A stretch of 64,000 bases of DNA. Source: Ophiura sarsii. Its lineage: Eukaryota > Echinodermata > Ophiuroidea > Amphilepidida > Ophiuridae. The stretch spans positions 33,365,652 to 33,429,651 of the forward strand of contig CM069448.1 in assembly GCA_035610835.1 (NCBI GenBank). Direction: 5' to 3'. Position 1 is the stretch's first letter, and each line of letters opens with the position of its first letter. Both the position numbers and the translations under genes were made by a program. The notes under the pieces were generated by a model. That model ran no database searches. It was not told the DNA's origin and worked only from the letters and a program-made list of their open reading frames with translations. This document shows positions 45,656 to 57,324 of the stretch, one piece after another.

Positions 45656-45862
45656 CACGATTTACACCAACTTAGGCGTGCTAAACGTGATCGATAGTTA
45701 TTGATCCAAAAGTAGGTACGCTGTCGCTTGAAATCCCCTAGGTCGACCCCAATCGCGTCAGTGCAGACATCGGGATACCATCTCGGAGATTCTACATACA
45801 TTATAGGTTGCATTGTCACCACAGATAGCCAGTTAATCTTGCCAGCTGATACAAATCCGAAG

Positions 45863-45874
45863 ATGGCAGACCAG
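45863..45874 (+). CDS. Possible first coding exon of the G6PD gene (MADQ)
   Basis: GAAG-ATG-GCA-GAC-CAG followed by GTAAGC: a good initiation context running into a strong donor in phase 0. It would join in frame to the candidate exon 57268-57324 and then to the clear exon at 59086. The support is only phase compatibility and an N-terminus of the usual type for this enzyme; the distance (11.4 kb) and tiny size make it uncertain. Confidence 0.3.
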
Positions 45875-45994
45875 GTAAGCAACCAAGAAGAAGAACAACA
45901 ATGAACAAGTCATCTCATATTAACTTTTTATTTAATCAAAAAAAGTTGTACCCAATTAAAATGGAAATTGCATTGATTAATAGTGTTAGTGTTA

Positions 45995-46090
45995 ATATTT
46001 GTAAATACACCACCACCCAGGCCAAGGGGGAGATGGCTTCCCAGGCTAAAAAATTCGGAGACCATACCCGGGGTTCTAGTCAGCTACCCC
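45995..46090. repeat. Dispersed repeat, left copy
   Basis: ACACCACCACCCAGG..GGCTTCCCAG.CTAAAAAATT..GGAGACCATA recurs at 47756-47815. The two copies flank the TIR element at 46108-47529, so that element may sit inside or between repeats. Confidence 0.6.
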
Positions 46091-46107
46091 ATGATTATCC
46101 CATGGCA

Positions 46108-47529
46108 TAGCACACTGAAGTCGGCCCGACGTCGCGATCTAGTCGGCTGGAAGTCGGCCAGACATTAGCTCGACAGTCGGCTGCTTCCGCGGCTGACGAC
46201 GTCCAATTGTTGTGCCAACCTCGGACGGACTTCCAGCCGGCGTTGACCTGCCGACTTCAGATGTTCAGTACAACGTTGGCTGACCGTGTATCAGCAACGT
46301 CAGATCAGGCCGTGGTGAGTTGGACTATATTCTCTGACTATATAGGAAAATTAATAATTGAACGAGCATCACGAACGCAGTACATAGATGAACGCGCCCG
46401 AAATTATCACGCGAATGGTTGTGCGCGCTTCACGCAATGTAGGCCTACGCGATACGCTGCTTAGTTGTGTTCGTTCAATTATTAATTTACCTATAGTTGG
46501 CGACTTTTTGGCCGACTTCAGCTATGGTTATTTTGATGCAAAAGAAAACGTACCGAAACAAATCTCATCTCTTTGGATGATTCCAAGCTATTCGGAATCT
46601 ATTTTGATATCAAAACAAATCTCATTTCCTTTGATTCCCAGCTATTCCTCACGATTCATATCTGATGACTTGCAATTTTCAATTCCATACATGTAGGTGA
46701 CCATGATTGTGAAGTTCTGGCTAAGAACAGTGTATGTGTCGGCGTATGATGAAAAATCATGATGTACAAGAAATAACCGCCATTTCCGATAGAATATTAC
46801 AAACCTGGGATGATTATAACTAAATTTAGTTATAATTATCTCAGATACAAACACAACCGGAAATTGCGGGTATCCCCATGCGCCATCATAAAATGCACTT
46901 CAAGGCTCAAGCGTTAAATATAGTGTGATATGCTGCGTTATTTCCCCATCAATATCTACCAGCAAATATACCATCATCAACGCTGAAATGTAGCCTGTAG
47001 GCCTACGTCTAATTCCTTCAATTCATTTAAACAACAACACGAGGTGTATCGCTATTATAACGGGTTTAGAAAATGGCAAAAAACTGCACTGTCATGAATG
47101 TGTGGTATTTTAAATTCAGTGTTTAGATTTGATACGCGTATTCGTTAATTTTAATATTTATTCAATTATCAATTTGATCTTAAAATCATTGCAGATGAAA
47201 ACAATGATTATTTAAATCATCAGTAATTTATTAATTTTACAATTATCTTTCTCAATTATGTAAGCACAATTAATAACAATTTTGAATTATTGAATATTTG
47301 TCTTTATTTATGTCTTCATAAAAAATATGTAGCCCGTTAACCCACTGTTGGTTTACGTAGTTCCGACGTCGGCAAAACGTCAGTACCCCAACAAAACTTT
47401 CAGGGTAATTTTGAACGTCGGTTCAACGTCCATGACGTCTTAATCTGGACGTCCTTTTCAAAATGTCCAGCCGATTTCAATGTAAGGACCCCGACCTCCC
47501 CGATGTCGGGCCGACTTGAGTGTGCTATC
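46108..47529. mobile_element. 1.4-kb TIR element with GTCGGC-rich ends
   Basis: Left ATAGCACACTGAAGTCGGCC and GACGTCG; right CGATGTCGGGCCGACTTGAG..TGTGCTAT. Subterminal regions are packed with GTCGGC/GCCGAC and ACGTC motifs, possible transposase-binding sites. The interior is AT-rich without a recognisable transposase. I could not find a clean target duplication. Confidence 0.65.
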
Positions 47530-47855
47530 AGGGACATGAGTTAGCCAAGTGCTGCTGACTGTGTTGTTTAAGTGGTGTAGGGTTTAAAGGTTATAGAAAT
47601 TGATTGTGTGATGTCGTATTAACCCTAGAAACGTGTGGTGGGGATGGATGGAACGAAGAACAGGGGGAGGGGGTTAAATTAAAAACCTTAACATTTATGT
47701 CCGCCGGCCCCGGGGATTATACCCGGACCGGCCGCGTGACAGGCGAGATACAAGTACACCACCACCCAGCAACGGTGGGAGGGCTTCCCAGACTAAAAAA
47801 TTGGAGACCATAGGCCTATACTCGGGGTTTAGTGCTATGAGATAGAACTTGTGTG

Positions 47856-48690
47856 CACCAGGGAAAAAAATAGACGAGGGCTCCGGGGTGATTCACCCCC
47901 AGAATGTGTAAAATAGCCCCCCTGAAGGCAATGGCGAGGGTGAAAAAATTGATAAAAATCCATGAAATAGCCCCCGTGAATTCTCAGCAGAGGATTCCCT
48001 TTATTGGATAAATATCCCTTGTTGTCCCATGTTTCAAGCCATTATTGTCATTTGAATTTGTTATGCTAGCATCGATCTTTTTAACATCAGCATTCCTTTG
48101 AACTTCCATTATTACTTCACAATTACTTCACAATACTACGCATTAATCGCAATGACCGAGTAACTCGTGACGAATTCGGAAGCAATGTGTTGTGTTGTGC
48201 AAAATCAATGGCGACCGAACACTCGCATCTCCCGTAATCACATGCTTGCTTTCGATCTCTACATACAACATGTACATCTGTCAGACATAACAGTTACGAT
48301 AGAATTGTACAAAGTGACTGAATAACCTCATATCCCAAAGGCGGTTTACGTGCACTTTGCCATGTGTAATATACATGATTACAGACACGCGTAAATTGGT
48401 CAACAACAGGCCGACAATCTAGTCTTAAAGGGTCAATGATTAGACACTTATTTCAGTCGTTTTACAATTCATTAAGGTAAGGTATAATATAGCTGGTATA
48501 TCAATCAATACATTTAAAACATGTTTATTGATATGAAAAATTAGAAAATATCATAGTTTGTAAAATAGCCCTCGTCTTGCTGAAAGTAGCCCCCCTGAAC
48601 ACCATCACGAGGGCTTTTTTTTCTTGAGAAAATCCACAAAGAGCCCCCCTGAAAAAAATATTATTTTTACCCCTGGTGTGCACGCAAGCA
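47856..48690. mobile_element. Foldback element with TIR GTGTGCACCAGGG
   Basis: The ends (GTGTGCACCAGGG near 47852 and CCCCTGGTGTGCAC at about 48671-48684) are inverted. Just inside are ACGAGGGCT and TAGCCCCCCTGAA blocks in mirrored order. About 840 bp, non-coding. Confidence 0.55.
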
Positions 48691-48759
48691 AGGTGCTGTT
48701 CACTGTGTTGTTTCCGTGTGGTGTAGTAGGGTTAGGGTTAATGTGTCTTAGAGTCCTAA

Positions 48760-48950
48760 CAATTTTAGGCTATGACAATGCCCTGGGGTCCTGGACCTGA
48801 AGACCCACTTTTAACCCTCTTCTGCTTGCTCGAAAAAAGACCACCCCTTTTGAGCCTGCATCAGCTCTTAAGACCCCCATTTTATTGAAAATTCTAAAAT
48901 TGTGAACATTTTCATTCCAAATCCCCATTTGTTAGAAAAATGTGGGTTTT
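48760..48950. repeat. Repeat family shared with 55440-55720
   Basis: AGCCTGCATCAGCTCTTAAG, ATTTTATTGAAA and ATTTTCATTCCAA recur in the 55440-55720 region, partly in inverted orientation. Non-coding. Confidence 0.5.
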
Positions 48951-48974
48951 AGAACGCAACATTGGTGTTCTTAA

Positions 48975-49772
48975 AGGGGCACTAAGAGATGTGTTGGAGT
49001 CTGCGCCCTCAAATGATAAAAACTGGGATTAGTATATTTATACAATTGTATTACATGTATCATACATGATGTATGAACTTAGGCCTAAAAAAAAAGAAGG
49101 TTTGATTGGCGTAACCCGACCGACCCTAAATACATCGCCGACCCTGAATATTTTTTATTATTTTGAGGAGAAAAAAAAAAAATATATATATTTATAAAAA
49201 TTGAACAAAGTATTAAAGTTTTTGACTGTTTGCTTTCATTTTCGGCTATTTTAAGTCCCCATGGAAATGATATATTGTTGAACACAACAGTACTGTGCAA
49301 TGTCTACACATAGCTCTAGCGTGTTTAATTGCCGGGCAAAAATGTATCGTTGTGTTCAACGATGTGTTCAAAAGTAGGTGATTTAAAAATAAAAAAAATA
49401 ATTTAAAAAAAAAAAAAATCCCGACCGACCTACCCTATTTGTTTTGGTCATGTTACGCCAATCAAACTTTTTTTTTTTTAGGCCTTATTACAGTACACCT
49501 AGTATAAGGATTAAGAAAAATCAGCCCTCTTTGTACAACAAAATGTTGATTCGAAAATGCTGATCGGGCCAGATCAGCATTTTACGTCAGACAGTACCCC
49601 CTGCAGTACGCGTGATAACTAATGCGAACCATATTTGCATAGAGGGTGTTTTTCAATAAAAAGCGATGGTATAGTTTTAAACAAGTTTTGCTGTGCTTTT
49701 GTTAGTAAAAACAACAACAATGGCAATTTTTAATGTTCATCTTGAATTCTGAAGTAAAAGTATGGGACACTC
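48975..49772. mobile_element. TTAA-flanked MITE copy 3, interrupted
   Basis: TTAA then AGGGGCACTAAGAGATGTGT and the same internal blocks as 16152-16496 (CAGCCCTCTTTGTACAACAA, TTTTACGTCAGACAGTA). It is interrupted by the foldback at 49081-49485, and its right end is degenerate. Confidence 0.65.
49081..49485. mobile_element. Foldback element nested in MITE copy 3
   Basis: AGGCCTAAAAAAAAAG..TTTGATTGGCGTAAC at the left and GTTACGCCAATCAAACTTT..TTTAGGCCT at the right, with CCCGACCGACC/CCGACCGACCTACC inside. MITE copy 4 (51393-51808) has the uninterrupted sequence at this point. Confidence 0.75.
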
Positions 49773-50660
49773 TAATCAAAATACACTTTAATAAACAAAT
49801 TTGGGACAAAATAAGTTCTTAAAATCCTAACGAAGCCACCGTTTTTGATACCCTGGATGGCACACCCCTACCCAAAAAATAAGTTAAGTGCCCCCCCCCC
49901 CCTCCCCGGGTTACGATGATGATACTTGACTATTGGCCCAAGCTACCCTTAGCACGGATTCAGCCGTTGAAAAATGACACACCCTACATGTATGGCCTAT
50001 ACCTTATTTTTTTTATTCTCTGAAATTGGCGATTTTGATACCCTAATTTAGCACAGGTTAAGATTAAAATCTGTGTTTTCGTTCAAGTAATCATTTTTTT
50101 AAACATGAAATTTTTAAAAATCAAAATAAATTATACTAACAATAACAAATCTTGCTAGTGTTTTAATATGTTACAGGCAACACTTTTCTTCCCATATTAA
50201 ATGATAAGTTACTGAATTAAGGTATTTTTTGATTGTTAGAGCATGATCTGGTGTTACTTGACGGTCAGGTAAGGAGTCACTCGATGCTGTTTAAATGACC
50301 AGTTTTTACTCTGAAAATGAAGGAAAAAAATGAAAATTGAAAAGAAGAAAAAAAATGTTGGTACCCAATTTCGGGTACCCGACTACCCGCTCGAAAAATA
50401 GGTCGGGTACCCGGGAATCAAAATACCCGTGAACTTGCAAGTCTAGAAATGGGTGGCCGGGACTGTACACTTTGTCCCGACCAAGGGGGGGCCGGGACTG
50501 TAGCGGGGACATACAAAAAATGGTGCCTGGCCCTGCGGGGACCGTAAACAATTGTACCCGGGACGTCACGTCACATGGGCAATTTGTACATCCCGACCCT
50601 AATCCCAGCTATCCCCAGGTCCCCCGGGGCCAGGGATGCAATTGATAAGTGCATTATATA

Positions 50661-51126
50661 AACTGCTCACAAAAAGTATCGAAACACTTAGAAATGATCC
50701 AATATATAACGGCTCGAAAAGGTATGCATTAATCGAAGCAAATAACAAAGTGCATAATTTTGTTCTGCGTATTTTGACACCTCAATCGTTGAGATACAAT
50801 GTTGCGGAGCGGAGTTATTGTCATTTCAATGATCGTGGGTCCAGTTTCCAAGGTGACACTCATCCCTATTGAAAATCACGAATCTGATCATTCTAAACAG
50901 TAATGCAAACTTCTTTGTATAGGGTGATTGTCACTTTTGAAACTGGACCCACGACCATTGAAATGACAATAACTCCGCTCCGCAACATCGTATCTCATCG
51001 ATCGAGGTGTCAAAATACGCAGAACAAAATTATGCACTTGGTTATTTGCTTCGATTAATGCATACCCTTTCGAGCCGTTATATATTGGATCATTTCTAAG
51101 TGTTTCGATACTTTTTGTGAGCAGTT
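50661..51126. mobile_element. Near-perfect palindromic mariner-type MITE
   Basis: TA then AACTGCTCACAAAAAGTATC; the right arm is its reverse complement followed by TA. The arms are about 210 bp each, separated by a short loop near 50875-50925. TA flanks and the terminal sequence type indicate Tc1/mariner mobilisation. Parallel open frames in the two arms are mirror images, not genes. Confidence 0.85.
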
Positions 51127-51392
51127 TAGTAGCAACCCACAAACATAAAATACAGTAAAGATTTTAAAGATATAGTACAGACACTGTAAAAGTGGAAGTT
51201 GTTTCGCTTTTCGCGCTTGACACACTACTGCGAAATTGACAATGCATGGATATTTTTTTTTTTTGCGTATAAACTAGATCAGGTCTATGTGATGAAACTA
51301 CAAATCTTGGATTCAAAAATATGCAAAACAGTTCTCAATCGACAAATCGTGAACAATTTTTTGTGCACAAATTACCTCTTACTCTTACTTAA

Positions 51393-51808
51393 AGGAGCAT
51401 TAAGAGATGTGGTGGAGGCAGCGCCCTCAATTACAAAAATATATGATAAAAACTGGGATTTGTATATTTTTATAATTGTATTACATGTATGAACTTGAAC
51501 TTACACCTATAAGGATTAAGAAAAAATCAGCCCTCTTTGTACAACAAAACGTTGATTCAAAAATGCTCGTAGAGCCGCAAAAAGCATTTTACGTCGGACA
51601 GTATCCCCCGCAGTACGTGTGATATACATAACGCGAACCATATTTGCATAGAGGGCGTTTTTCAATAAATAGCGATGGTATTGTTTTAATCAAGTTTGGC
51701 TGTGTTTTTGTTATTAAATAGAAACAACAATAATGGCAATTTTTAATATTCATCTTGAATTCTGAAGTAAATTTTTAAATTTTAAAAATTTTCAACACCA
51801 ATGTCCCT
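51393..51808. mobile_element. TTAA-flanked MITE copy 4
   Basis: TTAA at 51389-51392 then AGGAGCATTAAGAGATGTGG; right end ATGTCCCT then TTAA at 51809-51812. Same internal blocks as the other copies. Confidence 0.75.
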
Positions 51809-51812
51809 TTAA

Positions 51813-53330
51813 GCTATGGATTACACACTGTAAAGTCAAATCCACAGTATCAATTTGAGAGTGAACAGTGAACATTTCATCCAGTGAACAATGTACTAAG
51901 TTTGATTTCCCCCAGGGCCCTAATTGCCATGGAAGTCAAAATTATGTCATTCAATCCAAGGTCATGGACTGCAGTCTGTGCTATTACAATGTATACATGG
52001 TCTGGGTAGGAGCTAAACGTGAGACACACACACACACCACACACGACCTACATGTAACACTGCAATCATGCACAGGGTGTGACTGTAAGGTGGGTGCTTC
52101 TCGGAATAAGCAAACTTGTTGTTTGCCTGTGTCCTGTTCAACTTCGAACACTCTTTTTTTCAAAGTAGGTGAGTTTTCTGTCGTAAGTTCAGATCTGCCT
52201 GATAGTAAAAGTTGATACATCCATCATTCATAGCCTGTGTGGTAAAAATGTAAAAAAGATGAGGGATCGTAGCACTACATGTAGCAGCATAGATTTTATA
52301 GGTCGGGCTCTATTCTAGCACATGAATCGACACTAAGAAATCATTGATCCTTGACTTTCTACAGTCCATGGCTAGGGTCAAAATACGTTTTTGGCTGTCA
52401 AAACTGGGGACTAATCACCTTTAAGCCCCCATGTATTTTGAGCCGTCCATGGCAATTAACAAGGGTTTTCACTCTGCCTTGTACAGTACAGTACATATGA
52501 TACTATGGCTAACTATGCTATATGGTTCAGGTAAATTACAGGAGATCTCCAATTTTAAATATTATTTTTTTGCCCCAGTTTGGGGGACGTACACATCCAC
52601 CACAACTTTAGGTTTAAAAAATAGTTGACTTGTCCTTTTTCATATTTTGGTTAATTATTTAGCAAGGTGTGTTCTGTTTAATGTTTAATTACGACATAAA
52701 TGCTTAAAACGGTCAATTCTCACTTATTTGATTTAAACAAATTAAGGTTGTGAGTTAAATTACGAAAAAAGAAAGATGCATGTTCAGTATTCTTTGAAGT
52801 CTGCCTTCTTGTGAAGTAGGTATCTGTTTGTTTCCATAACAAAAATAAATAAACCGACTTAGACGTTGGTTAAGTCAACATCTTATTTTTTATGCCTTAG
52901 GCGACAAAAAACACACACCCTGTATTAGGGCAAACGGTCGGTCCCTTTTTGTCTTTCTTTTTTTCCTGTGAAAATGTAAACAAATCTGGAAAAAATTTAA
53001 AAAATCTGTAAATCGGACAAGCAAAAGAATTTTTGGGGTCAGTAATCATTTGCATATGAACATTTTTTCAAAAATTTCAAATAAAATGGGTCGGTCGGGC
53101 CGTACAACAGGTTTCTTTTTTTCGGAATTGCTGCAATTGCATTCGGCATGTTCGATTTTTCAATAGCAATGAATATGCAGAGGGTTGTTCTATAGGTTTC
53201 ATCATGTCAGTATTGAAGCAGATGTTCAACTCTCGAAAACCTGAGTGCTTTTATGCATACATTCCCTTTCAGTTAGCGGCTAACCCATCACCCATTTCCA
53301 TCACACATTTCCATCTGGCTGAAATCAATA
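51813..53330. other. Non-coding stretch, no gene seen
   Basis: Contains a short CA repeat (52022-52040) and a GGTCGGTC..GGGTCGGTCGGGCCGT pair (52938-53105) that may be another degenerate foldback element. No exon is supported. Confidence 0.4.
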
Positions 53331-53718
53331 TACCGTATTATCCCTATTAAGCGCCCAGGGCGGTTAGCAAAGTCATTTTGGGTGGGCGCTTATGTTACCT
53401 TTTTAAAACTCATTTATCGTACTAAATAAAATGTACAAGCGGGTCATTTGAAGATGCTGACCATTTGATGGTCATTTGAAGATGCTGACCATTTGATAGT
53501 CATTTGAAGATGCTGACCATTTGATGGTCATTTGAGGAAGCTGACCATTTCATGTACTAAATGAAATATATACATAAAAGTGGTCATTTGAGGATGCTGA
53601 CCATTTAAAAAGGTGGGTGCAATATAAGGGATTGTTTGTTGGTAGTCATTGAGAAAAACAGGGGTGGGCGCTTATAAGGTCCTGGGCGCTTAATACTAAT
53701 AATAGGGATAATACGGTA
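53331..53718. mobile_element. MITE with TIR TACCGTATTATCCCTATTA
   Basis: TACCGTATTATCCCTATTAA with GCGCCCAGG at the left; CCTGGGCGCTTAATA..TAATAGGGATAATACGGTA at the right. TA borders are possible. The centre holds a minisatellite (53442-53608). Confidence 0.75.
53442..53608. repeat. 28-bp minisatellite inside the MITE
   Basis: GTCATTTGAAGATGCTGACC plus ATTTGATG: four consecutive units, a diverged 28-bp unit, then one more unit. Confidence 0.85.
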
Positions 53719-53840
53719 GTCCAAGTCAAGTCCCCAAGTCACCTGGTCTAGTCCCAAGTCAAGTCAAGTCAAGTCAACTCACAACCCACTGCAAGTCAAG
53801 TCACAAGTCATTTGGCACAAACACAAGTCCAACACTGCAA
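53716..53840. repeat. CAAGT-rich degenerate repeat, left block
   Basis: Many AAGTCAAGTC and ACAAGTCA motifs. A second block of the same type lies at 54640-54755; the two may be the ends of one dispersed element, but I see no clear TIR. Confidence 0.6.
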
Positions 53841-54639
53841 ATTATGAGCGTTTACTTTTCGACAAACTAAAAGTAAACGCAATTCTAAACACAAAAGTCA
53901 AGTCACACATTATTTTGTTCAAACCAACTATAAGCAATTAGGTATCAATTTTGGCCCATCCGTAGTTTTTTTAATTTTTTTAATTTTAATTTTTTTTTTA
54001 TAATAATTTTATTGTCATCGCAGCCAACTGGTTGAATTGTAACAACATTACAAACAGGGCAAACTGAGGACCGCTTAGAGGTGCTAAACTTGTAAATCTT
54101 CTAAATGAGAAAGCAACAACTCGCAGAATAATGGCACTTGTCATGTTGGATTTCAGATTTCGATCGATATCGAATAGGGTTGCCAAAAGAAATCAGGCCA
54201 AGTCACGAAAAATGGTCGCACAAATTGTCAAAAAATCGCACAAATTTGATTGTCATCACCTAAACCAAACACCTTAAGATTATTATTTTTCTCTCTCTCT
54301 CTAATTGTTGCCGTCACTTAAACAACAAAATACCCCCCCCCCCCCCCCTATAAACGGGCTGGAAAGAGAAGGAAAAACACACAACCAAAACCCAAAACAA
54401 CAGCAATGGGGGATGTTCAAAGTTGCCCTGTCGAATGACGAAATCGCGGGTTTGACAACACTTATGTCGAATAGCGATTAATTGATTACAAATATGGGCG
54501 CGCTATTTTTTTCTTTTCTTTTTTTTCGTCAGGAGAGACAAGAATAAAACATGCATTCAACCTCGTAATTGTCAGGCCTACAAATGCGCCATTTAGAAAG
54601 TTTACGAGATTGCTAAATGTTGCTTTTTACTTGCATTGG

Positions 54640-54755
54640 CCACCCAAGTCATTTTTCGTAAGTCCAAGTCAAGTCACAAGTCATAGGGTTGCAAGTCTGA
54701 GTCAAGTCACAAGTCAAATGCCAATATTTTCAAGTCAAGTCGGAAGTCACAAAAG
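54640..54755. repeat. CAAGT-rich degenerate repeat, right block
   Basis: Runs of AAGTCCAAGTCAAGTCACAA type, like 53716-53840. Confidence 0.6.
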
Positions 54756-55204
54756 AAAGACAACTCTGCTGGTCAGGAACCTTAAATTATGTTTTGTAAA
54801 CCTGACTTGGATCATGGTCTAATCATTCCAGTGGGTTCATTTCACAGGTGTTGTACCATTTTTAAATTATTTAGAAAACAAAAACAAATTTATGGTGTTT
54901 ATGGAGCAATGTCATGTTTTCTGTCCCCTAATGAAAACTAGCATACATTTCTCTGTTATTCTATATGCAAGCCTGTTACTTACACAATTATTACCTTTAT
55001 TTATGGGCGTAATTGCAAATTTAACTTGTTTGAAAGATCATTTGCACATAAAGCAACCCTTTTTACTAAGACACTCAACTCAAGGTGCACCCCTTTTTTT
55101 AAGTGAAAATACATTTGAGGTAAAAATGGGTCCTGACTTTAATGGCACATCAGTAATCAAACTCACACCACTTATTCTGAAAGTGTGTTCCTCTTATTGA
55201 CATA

Positions 55205-55290
55205 TCGTGTACTCTGCGAGTTACCAAAATCAATTCTTGGTTGGACTCCGGGTTTGATCCCCTGCACTGGTGAAGAGTGACCCCCACCCC
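55205..55290 (+). repeat. SINE remnant with tRNA-like B box
   Basis: CCGGGTTTGATCCCCTGCAC is B-box-like, followed by TGGTGAAGAGTGACCCCC and an A-rich tract. A second member with GGTTCGATTCCAGG and TGGCGAAGAGTGAATTT lies at 55790-55870. Confidence 0.45.
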
Positions 55291-55613
55291 AAAAAAAATA
55301 TATAATGACATGTTATTCTCCCTTGATTGAGTAATTGTCAATAAATGCATGGGGAGTTTAGGGTCAAAAGACATCTTTTTCATGTTCTTTAACCCTAACC
55401 TTCCTTAAAGCCACAAATCGCTACAACTGGTTTTTTGGCAGGGGTGTGCCGCCCAGGGTCTTAAAAGGGGGGCTTCAGAACTGAATTGACAGAATTGTAT
55501 TGATGAAATATAGTGTTTTAAGAACTAGTTTGTTTTTCAAATTTGATTAGTATAAGAACACAAATCATTGGAATGAAAATGTTTGAGATTTTTGAATTTC
55601 AATAAAATGGGGT

Positions 55614-55661
55614 CTTTTGAGCTTGCATCAGCTCTTAAAAGAGCTGATGCAAGCTCAAAAG
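55614..55661. repeat. 48-bp perfect hairpin
   Basis: A 23-base arm (starting CTTTTGAGCTTGCATCAGCT) is followed after two A residues by its exact reverse complement. It lies in the repeat shared with 48760-48950 and may be the fused ends of two inverted copies. Confidence 0.9.
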
Positions 55662-55789
55662 GGGGTCTTAAGAGCTAGCAGAAGAGGGGAAAAGGAGGTC
55701 TGCAGGGTGGCACATAAACCCCTTTCCAATGTCAGTGCACCCACCAGGGCATGATACAGCGGACTATCAAATGGTCTCAAAAGGGTTAA

Positions 55790-55870
55790 CTTTTTCGAGC
55801 TGACCTGTTAGCGCAATAAGGTTCGATTCCAGGTGGAGCTGGCGAAGAGTGAATTTCCAAAAAGAAAAAT
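55790..55870 (+). repeat. SINE remnant, second member
   Basis: GTTAGCGCAATAAGGTTCGATTCCAGG contains a good pol III B box; the following GCGAAGAGTGAATTT matches the tail-side of 55205-55290. No functional tRNA is formed. Confidence 0.45.
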
Positions 55871-57267
55871 TATCCTGTTTTTTTCCCCCTGAAAGTGATA
55901 GTATATAATTGTCAAAATAACGCCCAGGGATTTAGGGTTATAACGTGTGATCTCAGAAATGTGCTATGAACTCACTGCACATTAGAGGTAGGTAAGCAGA
56001 ATATGAAATAAATTAGGAAGGCCATGCTGAACTTGATTACTTATTCAAGTCAGTGTTTACCTGAATAGATCCGCCCCACTTCATGGTCGCGAAATTATAT
56101 GCACGTACCTGTAATCTTGTTATCATTTCTCCCTGTCCTTCATTTTAAAGGTCACCACATATCCCAAGAAAGCAATCAAATTACATTCTGTTTTAATTGA
56201 CACTGGACATGAAGCACAGCTCCATAATGATGTTGAGTGTATGACAAAATGACAAGTAATAATTTGATTACTTTTGAGTACCTTTAGGCGATGAAAAAAT
56301 TCACATGTTCTACGGGCGGAATTTAACCCGGTTTTTCTTCCTTTTTTCGTCTTCTTTCATAAACATACATGTATGAGCTTTGAAAATTTCTGATTAAAAT
56401 ATGAAAAGGATTTCTTGAATTTATATACATTTTGAAACAATTTTGGATGATTTTTTTAGATCTAATTTTGAAGATGGATAAACAATTTCAGGAAACAGAA
56501 ATTGTATAAGAAATTATGGATTAATTGCATAGTTATGGGCCCATAAACAGATTTTTCTTTTTTTAACCTTTAGCCAATAATTCCTTGATGACATGCGCAC
56601 TCATTTTCATCATAAGTAGTCAGGACTATGTTGCCTAGTTTAATAACACAATCAAACAGTCCTTTCTGTATTTGGCACGCTAACTTGCAGTGGATGGTAT
56701 TCATACGAACAGTGCAGTATCATCTTAGTGAATAATATTTTCGGTAAGAAAAACACTTGAGTTAACATTTTAAAATGTTGTACATTGTTTTGTAATTGTG
56801 TTTTAAACATATGCACAGCACTTCTAATGCGTGTACTTCAATTTGTTGATTTATATTGTTTATTTAGAGGAAGACATCACTTCTTCAATTATTTTGATCA
56901 AGCCTGTTGGATGTTAATTTTATTTGTTTTCACTAATTATAATTTTGTTGCACAGTGTGAAACATAATGAATATCATTCATGAAAGTACATGTATAAACT
57001 TTGCAAGAATGATGATGATGATGTTTTATTTTTAAAAAAAATCATCTATGGTGATTGTGTATTTTAAAGTAAATCGTATACAATTTGTGCTTGGTGAGTA
57101 GTTCAGCATCATTCAAAGGTACGTGCTTCGTACACTTCCACCAAGTAAACCGCGGCCGCCCATCTCTTTTTGTTTTTTGTGTGTTTTTTGTCACGCCTTT
57201 GTGCAGTGGTCAGTGATCTCACTGGACATCAGTACACCCCACATTTTATCAGTTAACCATTTTTTAG
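55871..57267. other. Non-coding stretch, no gene seen
   Basis: AT-rich with a short GAT repeat near 57010. No supported exon before 57268. Confidence 0.4.
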
Positions 57268-57324
57268 TCTGAAGCTAATAAGGCGAAGAAGAAAACCCTT
57301 GTTCCATGGTCTGACAGACCTCAG
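57268..57324 (+). CDS. Candidate G6PD N-terminal exon (lysine-rich)
   Basis: Acceptor ACCATTTTTTAG and donor CTCAG|GTATTG enclose 19 codons, phase 0-0: SEANKAKKKTLVPWSDRPQ. It fits in frame before the exon at 59086 (PQ then SHEAVAR). An in-frame stop immediately upstream of the acceptor means it must be spliced. The N-terminal extension of this enzyme is poorly conserved, so similarity cannot decide; support is splice sites and phase. Confidence 0.4.

Noticed and set aside
50636..51142. Two similar open frames, one on each strand, sharing about 60 residues
   Set aside because: They are the two arms of one palindromic mariner-type MITE. The differences I compared between the two translations are amino-acid changes, which argues against protein-level selection.
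53442..53608. CRISPR-like array (28-bp units)
   Set aside because: Units are directly adjacent without unique spacers and the genome is eukaryotic; it is a minisatellite.
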